A DNA stretch of 64,000 bases from NCBI GenBank assembly GCA_009193035.1, contig SWDT01000001.1:868001-932000 (forward strand), given 5' to 3'. The notes under the pieces are model-generated. The model was given only the letters and a program-made list of their open reading frames with translations. It was not told the DNA's origin and searched no databases. Shown here piece by piece: positions 12,338-25,141 of this stretch (within the stretch, counting starts at the first letter, position 1; every line of letters begins with the position of its first letter). Source of the stretch: Halicephalobus mephisto (Eukaryota; Nematoda; Chromadorea; Rhabditida; Panagrolaimidae). A program made the position numbers and the translations under genes.

Positions 12338-15094
12338 TTACAAAGGGTTGGACGGACTGCGACATAAATGTTTCATCGGAAGTTTTTCAACCATCTTCAG
12401 AATTTCCGAAAAAGAAGGTCTGTCTTCAGGATTATGCATCCAACATCGAACTAACACTACCTAAAAACAAATTAATCAATACAATACTGCATAAAATTCA
12501 CTTACTTTTGCTTCACGAGAAACATTCATATTACCTAAAGGAGGTTTTATTCCTACACCAACTTGCCAAATCGTGGCATCAGAAGACTGCTTTGCAAATG
12601 GAAAATCACATGCAATAAACTCGTAGAATATTGTACTAAAAATTATAAATTATAAATATATTAAATAATGATAAAATTTTACCCAAATGCGTAGACATCA
12701 CTTTGTTCTGAAAACGGCAAAGACCGAAAATCACTAGATAATTCCCTAATGAGTTCTGGTGCCAAATAACACAACCAATTATCTGGCACAATAATTGTCT
12801 TATTCCTAAAAAACATACAATTCATAAATATTATAGTTTTAAAAAACATACCTTGATGGTTTACCTAACATTTTGACGTTGAATAAACAATAATCATTAA
12901 TAACAACATTATTTTTCGGTGTTATAAAAATATTTTTTGATCGTAAATCCTTATGAAGCAGTTTTCTGTTATGTAAATAAGACATTCCTTGACAAATCTG
13001 AGATGTCAATCTTACTACTTTCTGGAAATCCATTCTGGCGAAGGTGTCCCTCTGATGAAGCAGCATATGTAGCGGCTTTCCTTCACAGTATCCAACGACA
13101 ATACCCATCATGTTCGTGTTTGTATCCATTGTACATCCAAAAAATGCTAATATTCTATCATGTCTTGCAAGTTTCACTTCTCGAACTTCACGTAGAAAAG
13201 CTTCAAAATGATTATCTGTTCCACTATTGTGATTCATGTTCAGAAATTTTACAGCAGCATCTCCAAAATGATCACAAGCAAATACTTCGCCAAATCGGCC
13301 TCTTCCAACAGATCTCTTGACGGTTACTTTGTCAAACGGTATTATCAGATCTTCTTTCAATGTTGCTGAAGATTTGTCACGGATCGTTCCCTTCGACCAA
13401 GCATGTCTATCCCATTTATGGCCCCTACTGTCTTCTGTAGTTCCACTCTGGAAAAACACCAAGTTATCAGTGAAATTTAAATAAAAACTTACATCAAACG
13501 ACTCGTTGTTTAGAGTATTTTGGTCTGATTCGTCTCCACTGCCAAACATTCTCAGAGTGTGATCAGAATCAGTGACAGGACACGGTTCGTTCATGTTGTC
13601 ATCTCTGTAAAGTATTCAGTTGAATAAACAACGCTACTGAAACTTACGTAGAAGGTAAGATAATGGAGGGAACTTTCGGAGTAGAATCGGGGAAAGTAAA
13701 TAAGCTCTCAGATTGACCCGGGGATTCAGTAGTCACCAGTGGAGCTGTCTTTGGTGCCATTTCCGCAATGCTGGGATGAAGTGTGTTCATTCCACTGAGA
13801 TTCGCTGGACGAATCTGCGAGGTCCATGCTGTAAATAGAAAGATAATTTTGTTTTCATTACTGAACGATCACAGTAATATCACGAATGACAAACCTGGTG
13901 TGGAGGGAGTACTACTGTTGGCCGAGTTTGAAGCTGAACTTTCGCCTAGTTCGCTCCGACTGGGGGGTCTGTGGACGTCGTTGAGGTCATGGAACTTGGA
14001 AGCGAAGTCGTCTTCTCTTCCCCATTCGTCCTGTGTTCCTGACGTCACCATGTACTCTATGCATGCCTTCAGATGCTTCGCAGTCAATCCGCACGTGTTT
14101 CCGACTTTGGATTTACAGTTGTCGTGAGCTCGAACTCTGGAAAATTTCGATATATCACGAGTTAACGGAATCAGAACTTACTTGCAAACAGTGCATCTCT
14201 GACATGCCGACATGAAGGCGATCTGTTTGGCACATCCGACACATCGATAAATCTTCTTGCATCGACGAGATTCCCATTTGTGAGGAATACAATGGAAACG
14301 ACCACTTTTGGGAGATTTGGACAAGGACTCTAAAGCACAAGAAGTTTCAAGATGCCTTTTTCTCGGGGGAGTAAAACAACGGAGCAGCAACATCACCAGG
14401 TGGACGCAGTTTCGGAGCGTCACCTGTGGTTGGTTCCAAAATAATACGCTGATAGCGAGACATTTGCAATTCAATCAAATTGATTGTGCGAACCAAAACT
14501 GGGAATCGACGATGACTTGGGAAAGCGCGGAACAGGGGATACTTGAGAGAGTTAATTTTTCGAATAATCAGTTAAGAGCGCGAGTCAATATGAGAAACCG
14601 TTTCGGCACGCCAATCCAAGTCCACTCGCGCACACATTATTTCGAAATTTTCATGTTTGGTTTCGATTATAACATCCTTCAACTCACCATCTTTCCCAAC
14701 CATTCCCGAACTGCTTGATCCAGATGTCGGGGTACCAGCGTACACTAGATTATCGTTCACTGAGTGACTTCTGTAGTAAGTTTGTTTTTATATGAAAATT
14801 CCGAAATTACTTACGTCGGCAATGCCACGACGACCTGAGGACTGCCGTTGAAGGCGTTATATGAGAAGTTTTGCGATTGTGAACGTGGCATGCCTCCTCT
14901 GTAATTGGGGATGTTAATTATTTTTCTCATTGATTTTTTATAACAGAGGTTAATTTCCAATTCAAGGTACTAATTTGAGACGACAAGTTTTTAGTTTTGT
15001 AGGGACTGAGTAATTTTCCTTCAATAATGGCTTACATTTCGTTCTGGAAGACCGGTGATGGTGCTGATGGAAGCCGCAAGTTCGCATTCGACAT
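12338..15094 (-). CDS. ksr: kinase suppressor of Ras (KSR) scaffold/pseudokinase
   Basis: Scaffold that brings Raf, MEK and ERK together in Ras signalling. Twelve exons fit in frame (15094-15036, 14898-14815, 14770-14599, 14541-14397, 14329-14182, 14136-13895, 13828-13648, 13604-13493, 13447-12852, 12805-12683, 12635-12506, 12460-12338), 704 residues. A complete C1 zinc domain lies near residue 180 (HKWESRRCKKIYRCVGC, then CTVCKVRAHDNC), followed by a Ser/Pro linker. The kinase-like domain has GRGRFGEV, AVKFLN (Lys kept), FLREVREV, HKDLRSKN in place of HRD, and DYC where DFG is expected, then PDNWLCYLAPELI as in KSR. The N-terminus is uncertain: further 5' exons may lie beyond 15.1 kb, and the 14599/14541 and 14397/14329 junctions are the weakest. 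Confidence 0.85.
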
Positions 15095-16816
15095 ATTTTG
15101 GTTGTTTTTAATTGTCGATTCTGTTAAGGAGTCAAGGTCTGGATCTGTACCATTGACGACTGGCGAACTCCCGGAAGGCGCTTGGTGAGATTTATTAGTT
15201 TCGGATCGTTCCTCCAGTCCAATAACTGCTTTTCCGAGTTGTTAGTGTGTTGTCGAAGCTAGCTTTAACGCCAGCGGCACTGGAAATAACAACTCGGCAC
15301 GCGTAGCTGTAGAATGGTAGATTTACTGCGTGGATTGTCAGGACAATGAATAGCTGCGAATAATTAAATCGATAACATTAAGTAGGAGTGAGACGTAGAA
15401 AATGTCTTTGAGTACACAACCAACAGGAGGAAATCACGGATTTGCAACAAATATTGTGGAGAGACTAACTCACTGAAGAATTTTCGCTGTAAGAAATCCT
15501 TTTCCGTCCGTCGGCTGAAACGAAGCTTTGCAGTTGACAGCCGGTAAGACTTTGTTTCAGACAACTAGTTAGTGTTGATGAATTTACCGGTAAAATGCCG
15601 GCACTAAGAAGGAAAATAAAAGCCTGAGGGAACTAATAGTGCTTTGATTTTTGTGCACCACCAGATGTTTGTTGTAACTTTGGGAAGTAATCTGATATCA
15701 TTTCCTGCATTATTTAGAGTAACGAAGACATTTTTAATAGATTACTTTTCGAATTTTACTTTGGATTTAATTTTTACCCATGTTACGTAGACATAGAAAC
15801 CGCGTTTTTTAGTCCGAGTTGACGTTAATTGTTTTACGGATTTTTAATTTTTTTAATTTTATTTTTTTTTAATTTTATTTTTTTTTAATTTTAAAGAGTC
15901 CTTGTGGACTTTATTGAATCGATAGATTCTCTTTGTTATTGAAGATTAAGTTCTTTATTGTTTGCATTTGTCACGGAAATGAATAATGATCATGTCTATC
16001 GTTTGATATTACTGATTTCGTCAAACGTCAAATAGACACAAATTTAATATTAGGAATTTAGGTCTTTGATCGATTGGGAGTCTGATTTTACGTCTACGTG
16101 TCGAATGTGCACAAGTTTGCACTACTGGGCATGAATTTTTTGTGTTTTTGGTGTGTCGATTGTGTCTAGCTCATGTGCTCTGATCATAAATTGAACTTTT
16201 ATTTATTTTACTTTTAATCAATACCAGTCTAGTCCATGTTTATTTGTCGATATTGTTGCTTATTTCATTCATGTAGATGGAAAAATCGTGGAGGTTATGT
16301 TTGAGACTACTTTTTTGATAGTTTCGGACTATACTATAGTCTCTGTCTGTTTAGCGCAGGAAGGAGGAGTATCACAAAGTTCTGCCAATCAGTTGGGTCG
16401 TGTTTGTGATTAGTTGAGTGTTCACTATGATTCGAACTACACGAGTTAGGTTACTAGAAATACGGCCTAATCTTGGCTGACGTGTGATTTTAATTTTAGT
16501 TTTAGTTTTTGACTATTTAAATTCAGACATCTGACGAACTGGAATTTTATTATATATCGTTGTCTTTTGGTCTTGATTGTATCTTATTCTGTGTAGTGTC
16601 ACGTTAGTTGAGAAAATGCATATTATGATTGTTATCACCTGGAGCTCTGTATTCTTTGTCTATCGCCACAGCTCTCCTCATTACTAGTCATATTAGATCA
16701 CTTTGCAAGGTCGAGTCCGTAGTTTTGTTCATTGATTTGTTTTCTTGTCAAGGTCATTTTCTTATAACACGTGTATTAAATGGTTATTTTTATTAATTTT
16801 TCTTTCAGTTCCAGGT
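15095..16816. other. intergenic DNA with possible KSR 5' exons
   Basis: Separates the divergent KSR and P450 reductase genes. On the minus strand there are acceptor-like sites (TTATTTCCAG near 15280, CGTTTCAG near 15520) with short open stretches that could be KSR 5' exons or UTR, but I could not join them in frame. The right half (15.6-16.8 kb) shows no coding signal. Confidence 0.4.
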
Positions 16817-18938
16817 ATGGATTATCTCCTAGGCTCATTTGATACTCTCGACATCATCGTCGTTTCGATGATTGGTGCTGTTGGCCTTTTTTTCTTCTTT
16901 AAATATAGGTCAGAATCTCCAAGCAATTCAAAAGCAGCACCAATTATGCAAATTAATCATACAATTTCTCAAAGAACGGATAATTCGTTAATTAGTCGGA
17001 TGAAAACAGAAGATCGTAATGTAGGTTTTGTTTTTATATGAAAATAAGATTTAGAAGATTTTAGGTACTTGTGTTATTTGGGTCGCAAACTGGAACAGCA
17101 GAAGAATTAGGAGGACGTTTGGCCAAAGATCTCGTGAGATATGGAAAGAAGGCATTAGTCATGGATCCGGAAGAAATGGAACTTGATGATTTCGAAAGAC
17201 TCACGGAACTGAAAAATCCTCTTCTTATTCTTTGTGTTGCTACCTATGGTGAGGGTGACCCGACTGATAACGCTCAATCTTTATATGAACATCTGAAAAA
17301 TAGTGAAATTGACTTTTCTGGTTTGAGATATGCAGTGTTTGGGTTGGGAAATAAGACATATGAACATTTTAATGCTGTAGGAAAATTCTTCGATAGCAGA
17401 TTAGAAGAATTAGGAGCAGAACGTGTTTTTGAACTTGGACTTGGAGATGATGATGCTAATCTTGAAGAAGATTTTATGCGTTGGCGTGAAGCTTTTTTGC
17501 CTGCTCTTGCTCAATCGTTTGGATGGGAAATGGTTGCTGATGGAGGATTAGATAGACAATATAGACTTCAAATTATGGAACAAATAACAACTCCGATTTT
17601 TAAAGGTGAATTTGGTCGTATTGGTGCATATGAAAAACAAAGACCGTAAGTTTTTTAAAAATTATTGTTTTTTAAATAAAATGATTAATTTTAGTCCATT
17701 TGATCAAAAGAATCCATTTTTGTCGGAAATTACTACTCATAAAGAACTTCATGGTGCTTCTAGTGAAAGAAATTGTATGCATATTGAATTTAGTTTGAAG
17801 GATTCTAGAATTCGTTATGAAGCTGGTGATCATTTGGCTGTTTTCCCAACAAATGATGATGAAATAGTCACTAAATTAGGAAATTTGCTTGGTCAAGATT
17901 TGAATGTTGTTTTCAAATTGATCAATGTTGATGAAGAAAGTTCGAAACGTCATCCTTTCCCATGTCCATGTTCTTATAAGACAGCTTTGACTCATTATGT
18001 TGATATTTGTGCTCCTGTCAAATCTCACGTTCTCAAGGCTCTTGTTGAATACACGACCGATGAAGAACAAAAAGCGAAATTGACGTTGTTAAGTACTGCC
18101 AATGAAGAGGGTCTGAAAGAATATTCCCAATTTGTGGGTAAAGAAAGAAGAAGCATTGTGGATATTCTTGCGCATTTTAATACTTGTAAACCTCCAATTG
18201 ATCATTTGTTGGAATTGTTACCAAGACTTCAAGTTCGTTATTATAGTATTTCTTCTTCTCCAAAAGTGGATTCAGATGTTGTTTCCATAACTGCTGTCAC
18301 TACTCGTTACACTATTGGTGATCGTCTTATCAAAGGTGTTTGTACTAATTATTTATCTCATCAATCCAATGGATCTAAAGCTCCTATATTTGTTCGTAAA
18401 TCTACCATGCGTTTACCTCATAGATTAAATACGCCTGTTATTATGATTGGTCCAGGTACTGGTTTTGCACCTTTTCGTGGATTTTTGCAAGAAAGATCAT
18501 GGCAGAAGGATCAAGGAAAAGAAATTGGGGATATTGTTCTTTTCTTTGGTTGTCGTCATCCAGAACATGATTATATATATCAAGATGAGATTGAAAAATA
18601 TGTGAATGAAAAAGTGATAACTGATTTATTTGTTGCATTTTCTCGATATCAAGAAAATAAGATTTATGTTCAACATCTTATGTGGGAAAATAAGGAACGT
18701 TTATGGGAACTTTTACAGAATAATGCTAATATCTATGTTTGCGGGTGAGAATTTAAAATTTTTTTAAGTTATAAATTAAAATTTATATTTCAGAGATGCA
18801 CGTAATATGGCTAGAGATGTGCAAAATACTTTCTTACGTATTTTTAGAGAAGTTGGTGGAATGGATGCTGATGGAGCTCAGAAACATTTCAAAGATTTGG
18901 AACGTCAACGTCGTTATCAGGCTGATGTTTGGTCTTAA
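16817..18938 (+). CDS. emb-8: NADPH-cytochrome P450 reductase
   Basis: Transfers electrons from NADPH through FAD and FMN to microsomal cytochrome P450s; anchored in the ER membrane. Exons 16817-17020, 17065-17645, 17695-18744 and 18794-18938 give 659 residues, the normal length. A membrane anchor at residues 8-30 (TLDIIVVSMIGAVGLFFFF) is followed by the flavodoxin domain with FGSQTGTAEE, ATYGEGDPTDNA and FGLGNKTYEHFNA. The FAD domain has RYYSISSSP and the NADPH domain has GPGTGFAPFRGF, FFGCRHPEHDYIY and VCGDARNMARDV, ending in the expected ...DVWS with the family's terminal aromatic. The ATG follows acceptor TTTCTTTCAG by 8 bases. The C. elegans orthologue is emb-8. Confidence 0.97.
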
Positions 18939-19533
18939 GTTTAGGTAGTAGGTCGACCACTGCTGATCGATCTCATTTCTGTTTCAAACCAAGTTTTTCA
19001 ATGTAGGCTTTTATCAGTCTTATTGTTTCTATACTGTCATTTCGGGTCCTTGCAGGATTTCCTGTCCCGTGTTTTATTAGTTTAATTCGGCCTATTTGAA
19101 ATTTTTGTGATAATAACTGTGATATTATCAGTCTTAGATCATTTGAGGTTGGAGATTCGTTATAAAGAGCCGTGTTATCAATATATAATTTTTCAATGAC
19201 ATTTTAGTTTTTAACAGTTGTTTTAGAACCATCTGAGACGAAATGCCAGAGGCGTTTTTCGTTATTAGTGATGGTTGAAGGGGGAGTTTGTTGCACATTG
19301 GCATATTGATGTCACTTTTGTGCGTCAGTCTCTCTCAGTCAATCGGATCGAGGGATCACCGAGGCTCGGATTACTTTTTACTTGATTGCTTTTTTCTCAG
19401 GGCAAATGTTGAACGGAAATCGATGCTAAAACGAAAATTGTTTTATTTCTAAATTTTCGAATTGTTGATATTCGAAAATTTTTTTAAATGTAAAAACGAT
19501 TATAATTATTTTTGAATACGAAATTAAACGAAA
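18939..19533. other. intergenic / 3'UTR, no gene seen
   Basis: Follows the reductase stop codon; no frame or repeat is supported before the next gene. Confidence 0.5.
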
Positions 19534-22500
19534 ATGAAAATTTTAATTATTTTATTATTTTTTATTTTTGTTAAAATTAGTAAACAATGCGGTGAGTAAT
19601 TGCCTGAGGGACTTTTGTGATGGTTGATTTAGGAAGCAATTATCGAGCTGCAATTATTCTGGGACATTCTGATCTCCAGATGTCCAAAAACGCATTTATC
19701 CGGGATTTTTTCAATTCAACTTTTAATTTTGAAGGTAAGATTGAAACTAAATTGAAATTAAATAAAATTTTACAGATGATGAAAGTGCGTCTTTCATAAT
19801 GTTCCATTCTGATGAGGACCGTTTTCTGGATAAACAATTCAAGACGGCTTTGGTTCGAAGCAATTTCTTGATCCACGAAGAGACGTGTCTGTTGGTTGTC
19901 TCGACCAAAGGGACAGACGAAATGAGTCTAGAGGAATTGGGAATATTGAGGGAGATAATTTACTACATAAACGGTGGCTTAGTTGTGGTGGAAATCGGTG
20001 AGAATAAAAAACAAATTTCAATCAATATTGTTTTTTTTCAGGCAAAAAAGCTGTTCAAACATCTGTCATTCTCGAACATGGTTGTTTTTGTTGGGCTTCT
20101 GCAAAAATCGACCTAAATATCCCTCATACAGTATTCCTCTGTAACGACATTAAACCTCGTTTTGTTCCTTTTTTGAGAAATTCAAAAATTTCAACCATTT
20201 TCGAAGAAAATAAGGATTTTGTGGTTTCATCAACACCTTGGTTGACTATTTTGCCTTCTGCCATGGCAGCTGACAGTAATGTCGAAAAAAAAAGAAATTC
20301 TCACAAAACAACTCAACCGAATCAACGTCAGATCTACTACAAACAAAATTCAAACAAAAAAAACGAAAATGAAGAAGAAATAATAATAACTGAAGGAGGA
20401 AAAAAGAAAATGAAAGAAAAATTAAGACTTTTTTGCAAATATCGTAAATCTTGTTACGAAACTGGACAACTTCCGGATATCAACGATCATTTCGAAATTG
20501 ATTGGTATTCTTGGTTGATTACGAAAGAAAAACCAGAAAAAGAAGTAGCTCATAATAGTAACTCCCACGATGACGAACATGTCGATGAAGATGTCGATGA
20601 AGATGTTGATGAAGATGTCGATGAAGATGAAGCTCGAAAAAAAGTCAAATGCAAATACCGTCTTTCTTGTTATGAAGAAACCGGAATCGACATGAATGAA
20701 TCCAACAAGAAAAAAGCTAGAGGAGTGTTCGTGACTAAGACAGCGACTCTTGTGAAGCCCTCTGAAGAAGCAAAGATCAACAAAAAAAGTCCCAAAGATC
20801 TGGCAAAAATGGTCGTTAAAGAAGTAGAAGAAAAAGATAAAAAAATCGCCAAAAATCCTACAGCTAAACTTTCTCCGATTGAAATAAAATTGGGAGAAAT
20901 GGAACAGAAACTCCAGATGAAAAATCGATGTAAATACAGAAAGTCCTGTTACGAAACTGGTCAACTGCCCGAAATTGAAGAATACAAAGTTCCAGAATGG
21001 CTTTCCACACAGAAAATCTCCAATGTTGTCAACTATCTTCCACAAAAAGAAGTAGATAATACACCTTTTGAAGACAAAACCGAAGATCAGAAAAAACTTT
21101 TCTGTAAATACCGTAAGTCGTGCTATGAATCCGGAATCGTCCCAGAAATCAAACAAGAACAAATCTTCAAGGTAGAAGATGCCGTTGAACAAGCCAAATC
21201 TGTCGTTACGGTCAAGAAGGAATTGGCCTGTAAATACAGAAAGTCCTGTTATGCTTCTGGGATTCTGCCTGAGATCGGACAGAAGAAAGAAGAAGTTCCA
21301 AAACAGAAGATTCAGAAGGAGGAGCCGGTTCCTGTGACGATGGGGGAATTGAAACGGAACTGTAAATACCGTAAGAGTTGCTACCAACAAAAGTTGGAGG
21401 AATTCGAACAGAAAGAATCCGAAAAAACAAAAGATCTTCCAAAATCCAAAATCGAAAAAGTTAAAAAAGAAAAAATTGAAGTTGAAATTTCGGAAAAAAA
21501 ATCTCCAAAATCAAAGGAAATTCAGGAAGAACCTACTGTAGAAACAGAAAATATTCCTGTCAAGACCAAAAAGCAAAAGAAGAAGAAATCTGCAGAAGTT
21601 GTGGAGGAGGTGGTAGAAGTTCAACAAGAACCACCGAAGTCTCAGAAAAAATCCAAGAAATCCAAATCTTCAGAAATTGAAGAATCTGAAAAAGTCGAAG
21701 AAGTTCAACAAGAACCACCGAAGTCTCAGAAAAAATCTAAAAAATCCAAATCTTCGGAAATTATTGAAGAATCTGAAAAAGTCGAAGAAGTTCAACAAGA
21801 ACCACCAAAATTCCAGAAAAAATCCAAAAAATCCAAATCTTCGGAAGTGACAGAATCCAAAGTGGATACTCCTGTAGAAGAACCAATCAAACAAGAAAAT
21901 ACTGTAGTTGTTGAATCTGAAATCAAAGAAGAACTGAAAAAAGAAAAACAAGGATCAGTGGAAGACGAAAAACCCGTGTCTGCTGTCCAAATTGATCCCA
22001 AAAACATCACCAAAACCGAGAAAAATTTCTGCAAATACCGTAAGTCTTGCTACGAATCTGGAGTTCCTGTGGCGATTGACGGCGAATCGAGATATATGGA
22101 AATGTTCAGTCATCCTGCCAAAAAAGATATGAAAGAATACACGGCAGAGGAATGGGACAATCTTCCGGAAAAAATCAAAAAATTCCAATGCAAATACAGG
22201 AAATCTTGTTACGAAAATGGCAAGCTTCCAGAATCTGTTAATTATTTTCCTACATTTGCTAGTTCATCTCATGTGGAAAAACAAGAATCCAGATCAGTCA
22301 ACGTCCTCGAAACCACGAAAGAAAATTTTCAACTTCGATGTAAATATCGGAAATCTTGTTACGAAACAGGAGTACTCCCGGATTTCGGTCCGGCTTCCTT
22401 CGCGGATGTCATCGAGGACATCCAAGATAATCCGAAAATCACAATGCAACAGAAATGCAAGTACCGTAAGTCCTGCTACGCCGTGATGCAAGAAAAAGAC

Positions 22501-23178
22501 AAAAAACACACAGAACAGAAGCCAAACGTCATCGATGAAGAAACGCTGATCGTCAAGGTCCCGAAACCAGAAGTCACTCAAAAACCGAAAAAACAAGAAC
22601 CAAAAAGCAGCGAAAAAACCTCTGAAGAAAAGAAACAGAAAAAGAAACCGTCTTCGGCAGAGAAGAAGAAGTCCAAAAAAGCGGCGGAAGAAGAAGAATA
22701 CAAGGAACATCCTATTCGATCAACTACTTCATCTGGTTCATCTATTTCGAAAGAAGAAGAACATAAGGAACTTCCTATTCGATCAGCTGCTTCATCTGCT
22801 TCATCTACTTCGAAAGAAGAAGAACATAAGGAACTTCCTATTCAATCAACTACTTCAACTGCTTCATCTACTTCGAAAGAAGAAGAATACAAGGAACTTC
22901 CTATTCGATCATCTGCTTCGAAAGAAGAAACAGATGAATTTGTCAAAAATATGACCAGAGATATGAAATATGCTTGTAAGTACCGGCATTCTTGTTATGG
23001 ATCTATTGCTAGTGCTACTATGTCTTCGGAGAAAATTATACTCATTAAACCAACAAAATGCAGTAAATACAGGTTATCGTGTCGGGAACAGATGGGACTC
23101 CCACCCCTCGAGAAACCCCCCATCGGCCCCAATGGCAGGAAACTCTGCAGGAAAAAGAACGCAACCAAAACAGCGTGA
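19534..23178 (+). CDS. secretory-pathway protein with twelve CKYRxSCY repeats
   Basis: Exons 19534-19591, 19633-19734, 19776-19997 and 20042-23178 give 1172 residues. A signal peptide (KILIILLFFIFVKISK, cleavage near residue 19) leads into a ~190-residue folded-looking region of unknown type. The remaining ~960 residues are Lys/Glu-rich and disordered, punctuated by an 8-9 residue motif CKYR(K/L/H)SCY, usually followed by (E)(T/S)G-x-LP-(D/E)-(I/F). I count eleven clear copies and one variant (CSKYRLSC). Between repeats 6 and 7 a ~27-residue unit (EVQQEPPKSQKKSKKSKSSE) occurs three times, and near the end HKELPIRSAASSASSTSKE-type units occur four times. No KDEL-like retention signal or membrane segment is seen. 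I do not recognise the family. Paired cysteines in every repeat suggest disulphides in the ER or outside the cell. Confidence 0.85.
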
Positions 23179-24637
23179 ATAAATGCGAAATTTTGTTTGA
23201 TTTAGCCGGTTTAGAATACAATGGAAAAAGTAGAAGTTCATTGAGAAATTTTGAAAATAAATAAAGGGTACAGTAAACGAGATAGATGTTCCGTAAAAAA
23301 TACTCAAATAGGGAGATTTTACAAAAACATGTTTTATTATATATAAATTTTTCTTTAAAAATCAATTAAATTTAGAAATTTTTAATATTTCCAGAATTTT
23401 AATCAGACAGGAAAAATTTACATAAACATTTTTGATAATTTATAAGATTTTCCCTATTTAGTTAAGATCCTAGAAACGTTAAAAATTTGTAAATTTGATT
23501 AATTTTTAAAGAAAATTTTATAACTATTTCATTATATATAAATTTCTCTTAAAAAATTAATTAAATTTAGAAATTTTTAATATTTTCAGAATTTTAATCA
23601 AACAGGAAAAATTTACATAAACATTTTTGATGATTTATATAAATTTTTCTTCCAAAAATCAATTAAATTTACGAATTTTTAACGTTTCTAGAGCTCTATT
23701 CAAAATGTAAAAAATCAAAACCACTCTTTAAAATTACTCCAATTTCTCTAAATATAGTACCAATAGTTTTCAGTTTAAAATTCACCAAATTCGTAATTGA
23801 AAAATTAATCAAAGATTACTCGTCTTGGAATCAATGTTTGTAGTTTGAGGATTTCTTTATTTTCCGAAAGTGCATTTGGAACTTTGACCCTGACACATGA
23901 TTCTTAATTTTTTTCAACTAGGAATTTTAAAATATGATTGCTGTGGCACAGACTAGGCTATTGAGAATTCACTTTTTGAACTTTTTTATTCTAAACGATA
24001 TATAAAGTCGGAACGGACAATCCAAACACAAAAACAACAATTCTCTGAAATCACCAGCTTCACAAAACGACGAGTGCACTTCTACCGTACCTTCAGGGAT
24101 TATCGCGGTAGGAGCTAGTCCACGTCCTGTGTCGATGATGAAATCCTCCGACTTCAAATTGTGGCTTTTAGGATAGAAATACGACTTCCAAATAACGTTA
24201 TTTTATATTTCAACTTTTTTCTGACGAAATACTGAAGTAAAATTATCCTTTACTAAGTAAGTTACATAAGTTATGTAAATTTTTTACTTTTTTTATCCAC
24301 TGGTTTTTTCAGAAAGTTCTTTCACAAGATAAGTTTGGATCGAAGTAGGCCAATTCTAGATAGAATTCATGAGATGTGTTTTCTAGTAATATAGGAACAT
24401 CTTTGGACAGCATATTTCTAAAAAAATAAAAAAATTAAGTTCTGTAATTTTAACTACTTTAATAACTTTTTATAATTACAACAATGTTCCTGACGGTATT
24501 GGTATATACGAATCTGAAGATAACTATAATAACGAGGTTTCGTAATTTCTGAAATGTTTTTTTCGAATAATATTTACAAGTTTTTTAGTGTTTTAGTCAA
24601 TATATACTTTTTAAATTAAATTTTGTATTTGTGGTAT
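23179..24637. other. intergenic DNA with inverted and dispersed repeats
   Basis: 23330-23700 holds a ~55 bp sequence (TATAAATTTTTCTTTAAAAA, then TCAATTAAATTTAGAAATTT) present at 23341, 23540 and 23638 in one orientation and at about 23470-23523 inverted. 24061-24137 is a minus-orientation copy of the ~80 bp dispersed repeat. No gene is supported. Confidence 0.6.
24061..24137 (-). repeat. dispersed ~80 bp repeat, copy 1
   Basis: On the minus strand it contains ACAGGACGTGGACTAGCTCC, then TACCGCGATAATCCCTGAAG and TACGGTAGAAGTGC. Near-identical text is found at 31141-31225 and 54831-54915; part of it is also in the 2.3-2.7 kb repeats. Confidence 0.75.
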
Positions 24638-25027
24638 TTGAAACCAGAATTTTCGAAATAACAACACAATTTTTAATTACATTTAACCAAACGTAATCAA
24701 CTCGTAGGAATTTTTGAGGATGTTTTTCATATATCGGACTCTAACTGAACGTATTCGATGGCGGGATTGTATTCCTAAGAAAGCTGATCCTAGTTGAGCT
24801 CAATCAACGTGTTTGTATCTTTTCAATCGGAGGAAGAATGATTCGAACACGTTGATTGTGCTTATTTAGGATCAACTTCCATTGGATTACAATCCTATCG
24901 TCGACTACACTCAGAATCCGGTATATGAAGAACATCCTCAAGATTTCTTACATGGTGATCACGCTCCGTTGCAAGTGATTACAAACTGTCTGTGGAGATA
25001 ATGTTATCGAAAAGTCTGGTGCTTTGG
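24638..25027. repeat. imperfect ~180 bp inverted repeat made of a duplicated coding-like segment
   Basis: Arms 24638-24819 and 24840-25027 pair with a loop of about 20 bases (for example CAATCAACGTGTT in the left arm and AACACGTTGATTG in the right). On the plus strand the right arm, after acceptor CTTATTTAG, reads DQLPLDYNPIVDYTQNPVYE and continues openly to a TAA at about 25000. The left arm, read on the minus strand, encodes a broken version (PIYEKHPQKFLRVDY and so on) with stops and a frameshift. It therefore looks like an inverted duplication of an exon, one copy decayed. Confidence 0.7.
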
Positions 25028-25141
25028 ATTAGATGGACGGCCCATGTTTCGCGATTGCGCTTTGATTTTTTCTCTTTTCGATTTGTCACTCCTTGTTTTA
25101 TTTTAGCTTTTATTTTTCGTATTCTATTGTAAATTGAACTA

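Noticed and set aside
20422..21390. 322-codon antisense frame opposite the CKYR repeats
   Set aside because: It is rich in Phe and mirrors the Lys/Glu-rich coding strand; no splice sites or domain.
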